The position numbers and the translations under genes are program-made. Source: Pseudogracilibacillus sp037892545 (GTDB lineage: Bacteria; Bacillota; Bacilli; Bacillales; Amphibacillaceae). Taken from it: a stretch of DNA of 64,000 nt. Below are positions 60,184-64,000 of this stretch, piece by piece. Position 1 is the stretch's first letter; every line of letters begins with the position of its first letter. The notes below the pieces were generated by a model that worked only from the letters and a program-made list of their open reading frames with translations, was not told where the DNA came from and made no database searches. The stretch covers positions 1 through 64,000 of the forward strand of contig NZ_JBBKBG010000003.1 of the NCBI RefSeq assembly GCF_037892545.1. Reading direction: 5' to 3'.

Positions 60184-61470
60184 TTAACTTTCTTTTTCTA
60201 TCATCGTTACTGTCAATTTATCCTCTTGGACCCAATTTTCAATAAATGATCTAAGGTCTGCCAATGTAATATTATGAGCAATTTGTTGCATTGTAAAAAA
60301 GTCAATTCCTTCAAAATAATAATGGCAATATTCATTGGCTATATATTCAAGAGAATCCATTTCAATTATATATTCCCCCATCCACTTCCGCTTCATTTTA
60401 TCCAAATTTTCTTCCGTAAATGGATAAGATTTTATTTGATATAAAAGAGAAGTCAGTCGTTTATGAAATAATGTTGGGTTTTCTGTGTTACTACTAAAAA
60501 GCGTGAAATTAAAAGCTTCTTCAACGGTTGACTGATAATCAAAACTTTCATCAATTAGCTCATCTTTATACAATATTTCATAAAAATCACCACTTGAAGA
60601 AAAGAAATAATCAAGTACCCATTGTTCCATTAGTTCATGTTTCATTCTTTCTGTTTCGTTTACAAAATCCGGGTTATGTTTCATACCAATCATCACTTTT
60701 GGCATGGAAACATCCATGGACATTACCTGTTCTGCCTTATATACCGTTTCTTTTTCCGTAATTTCCGCTCGCTTAATTGGTGTCGGTGTAGCAAATGTTT
60801 TCGTTGCCTGATTTTTTTGAATTGTATCCATTAAATGTTCTACTTGAAAATTTCCCACGATACAAAGCACCATATTGGATGGATGATAAAATGTTTCATA
60901 ACAAGTATATAGATCGTTTTTTGTAATATGTTGAATCGATTCCACTGTCCCAGCAATATCAATTCGAACTGGATGTGTTTCATACATATTTTGCAATGTT
61001 TGCATATACAGTTTAAAGTCTACTTGATCATCGTACATTTTTATTTCCTGTTCAATAATGCCTTTTTCTTTTTCAACAGATTCCTCTGAAAAATAAGGTG
61101 ATTGTACAAAATCGAGTAATATTTCTACATTTCTTTCAATATTACTCGTCGCCGAGAACAAATATGCTGTTTTAGTAAATGATGTATACGCATTTGGTGA
61201 TGCACCTTCAGACAAAAAGTCTGTAAATACATCTCTGTCTTCTTTTTCGAATAATTTATGTTCTAAAAAATGAGCGATCCCATCTGGAACTGTCGTCATT
61301 TCATTTTTCCCCAAAGGAGTAAATGTCCGATCAATCGAACCATAATTCGTCATAAAAATACCAAATGTTTTTTCTGACTCTGTTTTTGGAATAAGCATCA
61401 CTTTTAAACCATTTGGCAAAGTCGTCTCATACAATGTTTCATCGATTGCCTCATACACATGTTTATGCAT
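60184..61470 (-). CDS. ymfH: M16-family zinc peptidase YmfH
   Basis: The 428-residue protein is the catalytic member of the YmfF-YmfH pair. The inverted zinc motif HFLEH (about residue 66-70) and the downstream glutamate in EKGIIEQEIKMYDDQ are intact. It overlaps ymfF by 8 bases. The substrate is unknown; such pairs can process peptides or pheromones. Confidence 0.93.
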   Translation of the reverse strand: MHKHVYEAIDETLYETTLPNGLKVMLIPKTESEKTFGIFMTNYGSIDRTFTPLGKNEMTTVPDGIAHFLEHKLFEKEDRDVFTDFLSEGASPNAYTSFTKTAYLFSATSNIERNVEILLDFVQSPYFSEESVEKEKGIIEQEIKMYDDQVDFKLYMQTLQNMYETHPVRIDIAGTVESIQHITKNDLYTCYETFYHPSNMVLCIVGNFQVEHLMDTIQKNQATKTFATPTPIKRAEITEKETVYKAEQVMSMDVSMPKVMIGMKHNPDFVNETERMKHELMEQWVLDYFFSSSGDFYEILYKDELIDESFDYQSTVEEAFNFTLFSSNTENPTLFHKRLTSLLYQIKSYPFTEENLDKMKRKWMGEYIIEMDSLEYIANEYCHYYFEGIDFFTMQQIAHNITLADLRSFIENWVQEDKLTVTMIEKES

Positions 61471-62755
61471 CTTGTTTCACCTCTGCTTCATTTGTTAATA
61501 AATAAACCGTATCCAGTTCTATTTGGTTGGCAACTGCAACAATTTCCTCTTTTGTCACGGCATTAATTCGTGCCATAAATGTATCGATAGACCATGGATG
61601 TGCTACATATGTTTGCTGATACAATAATTCAACAATTCCTCTAGGATGGTCTAATGTTTCACGAAGGTCATTCAAATATAAGCGCTTTGTTTCTTGAATA
61701 ATTTCTTCTGTAAATTCCCCTTGTTGCATCGCTTCTAATTGTTTAAATATGATTGTTTTTGTTTTTTCGCTCATGGCACCCTCAATTCCGGCCATCACGA
61801 TTAATAATCCTTTATGACTTTCTACTCTAGAAGTAGCGTAATAAGCCAAACTTTCTTTTTCACGAACTTCTTGAAATAGTTTTGAATTTGGGTACGTTCC
61901 AAAAATACCATTAAATAGTAAAAGTGCAGCATATGCTTCATCATGTAATGTACAGTTCGTGCGATAACCGATATGTAATTTAGCTTGATGGACTTGTTGG
62001 ATTTCTGTAATATTTTTCACATCTTTTTTGACTACCGTCTCTTCCACGAATGGAGGAACAGAGGTGCTTTTTTTCTGTTCAAATAAATGAGTTATATTTT
62101 TTTCCATTTCTTCTGTATTAATATCACCTAATACATAAATATCAACACGATCATCTTGTAACACTTGCTCATAATATGTATACATATTATGTTCATTTAA
62201 AAATGGAAGATCTTCTACATATCCATTTGTTGCAATACTAAAGCGTTCCTTTTCGCACATTTCCTCGATTAATCTTTTATTCGAAAAAGCAACTTTATCA
62301 TCTATGATTGCTTCAATTTCATTTTTAAGCGTTATTTTTTCACGACGAACGACCTCTTTCGGAAAACAACCATCCTCAATATACGGGTGAAAAATAACTT
62401 CTCGCAGTAATTGTAATGCCTCCGTTGTTATTCCTTCACTATACGGTAAAAATTTTTCATTCGCTATTTCTAAACGAAAATTTATAATATGATGATTCCC
62501 TTGTTTGTTCGCGTCTACAGATAAAGATGCACCATATAAATCATCTAATTTACGCATGAAACTTTTTTCTGTAGGATAGTTTACTGTTCCTTTTTCTAAT
62601 ATATAAGGAAGTAAAGCACGTTTCGTAATGGTTTCTCTATGTAAAGGAGAACGAAATTTCACGATAAATTGAATCGTTTTAAATTTTTTCGTCTCCATAA
62701 AATGAACATGATACCCTTCATATTTTTTTATCGTTTCTTGTAATTTATTAAGCAT
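61463..62755 (-). CDS. ymfF: M16-family peptidase-like protein YmfF (non-catalytic)
   Basis: The 430-residue protein has the M16 fold (LDDLYGASLS, VVRREKITLKNEIEAI, HIGYRTNC, REKESLAYYATSRV) but lacks the HxxEH zinc motif at the expected place, where LLPYILEKGT is found. It is the likely non-catalytic partner of YmfH, as for its B. subtilis counterpart. AAAGGAG precedes the ATG. Confidence 0.92.
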   Translation of the reverse strand: MLNKLQETIKKYEGYHVHFMETKKFKTIQFIVKFRSPLHRETITKRALLPYILEKGTVNYPTEKSFMRKLDDLYGASLSVDANKQGNHHIINFRLEIANEKFLPYSEGITTEALQLLREVIFHPYIEDGCFPKEVVRREKITLKNEIEAIIDDKVAFSNKRLIEEMCEKERFSIATNGYVEDLPFLNEHNMYTYYEQVLQDDRVDIYVLGDINTEEMEKNITHLFEQKKSTSVPPFVEETVVKKDVKNITEIQQVHQAKLHIGYRTNCTLHDEAYAALLLFNGIFGTYPNSKLFQEVREKESLAYYATSRVESHKGLLIVMAGIEGAMSEKTKTIIFKQLEAMQQGEFTEEIIQETKRLYLNDLRETLDHPRGIVELLYQQTYVAHPWSIDTFMARINAVTKEEIVAVANQIELDTVYLLTNEAEVKQDA

Positions 62756-62911
62756 AAAAACGCTCCTTTCACCTCTCGTTCATTTTACATCATTTTAAAA
62801 CATTTATACATTATCCAATGCCTTTTCTATAAAAAATCAAATATGGGACAAAACGGAGCGAACTATATAATCAATTACAGAAGTGTGCTTTTTGTTGAAA
62901 TAATATACGAT

Positions 62912-63020
62912 GAATCAAGGTGATTTGCCTTTAGATTTAGAAATAATATATAGCTTTCGCAGTACACGAATTATTAGAAAATATTCGTACACAAGCACGT
63001 CAATCTTTTGGACAATGAAA
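62912..63020 (+). pseudogene. Remnant of a transposase N-terminus (IS1182-like)
   Basis: An ATG at 62912 opens NQGDLPLDLEI, and after a frame change near 62955 the frame FAVHELLENI runs from 62958 to a stop at 63018. NQ..LPLDLEI...FAVHELVE-like order is that of the first 40 residues of IS1182-family transposases. A few codons are lost between the parts and nothing of the catalytic core follows. Recognition is from memory and the fragment is short. Confidence 0.35.
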
Positions 63021-63062
63021 AACGGCAATGTTTATTTTTATTCTAAACATTGCCGTTTTCAT
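63019..63062 (-). terminator. Terminator after the ABC permease
   Basis: A 17-bp stem GAAAACGGCAATGTTTA / TAAACATTGCCGTTTTC with a 9-base loop. The tail on the minus strand (ATTGTCCAAAAG) is not T-rich beyond the stem's own T run. Confidence 0.8.
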
Positions 63063-63091
63063 CATGAAGTTAATAATATTTAAATTTAATT

Positions 63092-64000
63092 TTATCTAGT
63101 ACCTTTAATATAAGGATCTCCCAATGCTTTCGGTGCTTCTGCACGTCCGATAAACCCTGCTAATGCTAACACTGTTAGGACGTATGGAGCGATAGATAAG
63201 TATACTTGTGGAACATCTGCTAAAATCGGTACTCCTGAACTGATGACACTTAAACTTTGGGCAAAACCAAAGAATAATGCTGCTCCCATTGCTCCGATTG
63301 GATGCCATTTCCCAAAAATGACTGCTGCTAAAGCCATAAATCCTTGTCCGGCAATCGTCGTAGCAGAGAAGTTTAATGCGATTGTCATCGCAAAGACGGA
63401 ACCACCAAGTCCACCTAACATTCCTGAAATAATTACAGCAATATATCGCATTCTATACACATTGATTCCGTTTGTATCTGCTGCCATTGGATGTTCTCCA
63501 ACTGCTCGTAAACGTAGACCAAAAGGTGTTTTATACAATATGTACCATGCAACAAATGCTAAAATAATTGCAATATACGATGTTAAATATACTCCTTTAA
63601 AGAAAATCGTTCCTATCACAGGAATATCAGATAACAGTGGAATTGTTTTTGTATAAAATGGCTTTGAAATCATATCTGTTTGTCCCTTTTCATACCACTG
63701 TTTTGTTAAAAATACGCCAAGACCTAAAGCTAAAAAGTTAATTGCTATTCCACTAACGACATGGTCTGCTCTTAGTGATACGGTTGCAATCGCGTGGATA
63801 ATCGCAAACAATCCCGAAACAATCATTGCCACGAGCATGGATAACCATGGTGTCCAAGGCCCTAGTGTTTCTGCAAACGTTAGGTTAAAAACGATTCCAA
63901 CAAATGCACCCATCACCATTAAACCTTCTAACCCAATGTTTACAACACCAGAACGCTCACTAAACACACCACCAAGTGCTGTAAAAATAAGTGGGGCAGA
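63092..64000 (-). CDS. Nucleoside ABC transporter permease (NupQ/YufQ type), 5' end cut by the window
   Basis: This is a permease of the BMP-family purine nucleoside importer. The reading frame is open through the right edge (SAPLIFTALGG continues before GVFSERSGVVNIGLEGLM), so the true start is outside. The visible 302 residues include the family motif SERSGVVNIGLEG, RAVGEHPMAAD and GQGFMALAAVIFGKWHP, with about eight helices. Such ABC genes commonly precede ymfF in Bacillaceae. B. subtilis NupQ is a close relative; substrate here is inferred. Confidence 0.9.
   Translation of the reverse strand, partial: SAPLIFTALGGVFSERSGVVNIGLEGLMVMGAFVGIVFNLTFAETLGPWTPWLSMLVAMIVSGLFAIIHAIATVSLRADHVVSGIAINFLALGLGVFLTKQWYEKGQTDMISKPFYTKTIPLLSDIPVIGTIFFKGVYLTSYIAIILAFVAWYILYKTPFGLRLRAVGEHPMAADTNGINVYRMRYIAVIISGMLGGLGGSVFAMTIALNFSATTIAGQGFMALAAVIFGKWHPIGAMGAALFFGFAQSLSVISSGVPILADVPQVYLSIAPYVLTVLALAGFIGRAEAPKALGDPYIKGTR

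Larger units (their letters stand above)
62756..63091. other. Spacer between the nucleoside ABC permease and ymfF
   Basis: This 336-base stretch holds a decayed transposase-like fragment on the plus strand and the terminator of the permease gene. A ymfF promoter should lie at 62760-62900; I see no strong -35/-10 pair. Confidence 0.5.

Noticed and set aside
1..64000. CRISPR arrays, tRNA or rRNA genes, toxin-antitoxin or phage-defence genes
   Set aside because: No regularly spaced repeats, no cloverleaf or rRNA segments and no recognisable defence families were seen on either strand.

Overview
The window is a stretch of a low-GC, endospore-forming Bacillaceae chromosome. The evidence is the density of sporulation and germination genes (spoIVA, spoVIF, sleB-ypeB, spmAB-dacB, spoVA, spoIIA-sigF, spoIIM, cotE, spoVS), the resABCDE cytochrome c maturation and respiration operon, the RNase Y and RicA RNA-processing genes, and AT-rich spacers with Gram-positive ribosome sites. 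I cannot name the species. Almost every gene lies on the minus strand. The exceptions are an aldo/keto reductase, a 34-residue YjcZ-like sporulation microprotein and an IS66 element.

Layout, in forward coordinates (most transcription runs right to left). 1-14.8 kb: hbs, spoIVA, yphF, yphE, spoVIF, gpsA, der, a YphA-like membrane protein, ypfD (S1 homologue), cmk, ypeB-sleB, ypdA, glutamate dehydrogenase and ddl. 14.9-19.6 kb: a compact run of a YpbE-like fragment, ypbD, recS, ypbB, an ECF S component and a DUF4430 lipoprotein, headed by a clear cobalamin riboswitch with its own terminator. 19.6-28.7 kb: resE-D-C-B-A, rluB, spmB-spmA-dacB. 28.7-33.1 kb: scpB-scpA, the microprotein, ribT, a small M50 membrane protease, ppiB, lysA. 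33.2-37.7 kb: a shortened spoVA operon (AF, AB, AA only) and sigF-spoIIAB-spoIIAA. 37.8-45.7 kb: pdp-deoB-xerD-yqzK-fur, spoIIM, an EndoQ-type nuclease, nudF, yqkF. 45.7-48.9 kb: cotE, then an intact IS66 element with a perfect 8-bp target duplication. 48.9-64 kb: ricA-miaB, spoVS-ymdB-rny, recA, cinA-pgsA-rodZ-ymfK-ymfI-ymfH-ymfF and the start of a BMP-family nucleoside ABC importer that runs off the right edge.

The part up to yqkF follows the hbs-to-fur order known from Bacillus subtilis. The part from cotE onward follows the cotE-recA-ymf order, which lies far away in that species, so the window contains an ancestral chromosome junction near 45.7 kb.

The most notable points are the B12 riboswitch at the head of a run that also holds recQ-type helicase genes and begins only 12 bases after resE; the spoVA operon lacking AC, AD and AE; a twin 49-bp terminator repeat after ricA and recA; promoter matches for sporulation sigma factors in front of spoVIF, the microprotein, spoVA and spoVS; and a decayed transposase fragment beside the nucleoside transporter. 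I see no CRISPR array, rRNA, tRNA, prophage or recognisable defence system. Most of the window is conserved core genome. Family lengths quoted are from memory of the B. subtilis proteins.
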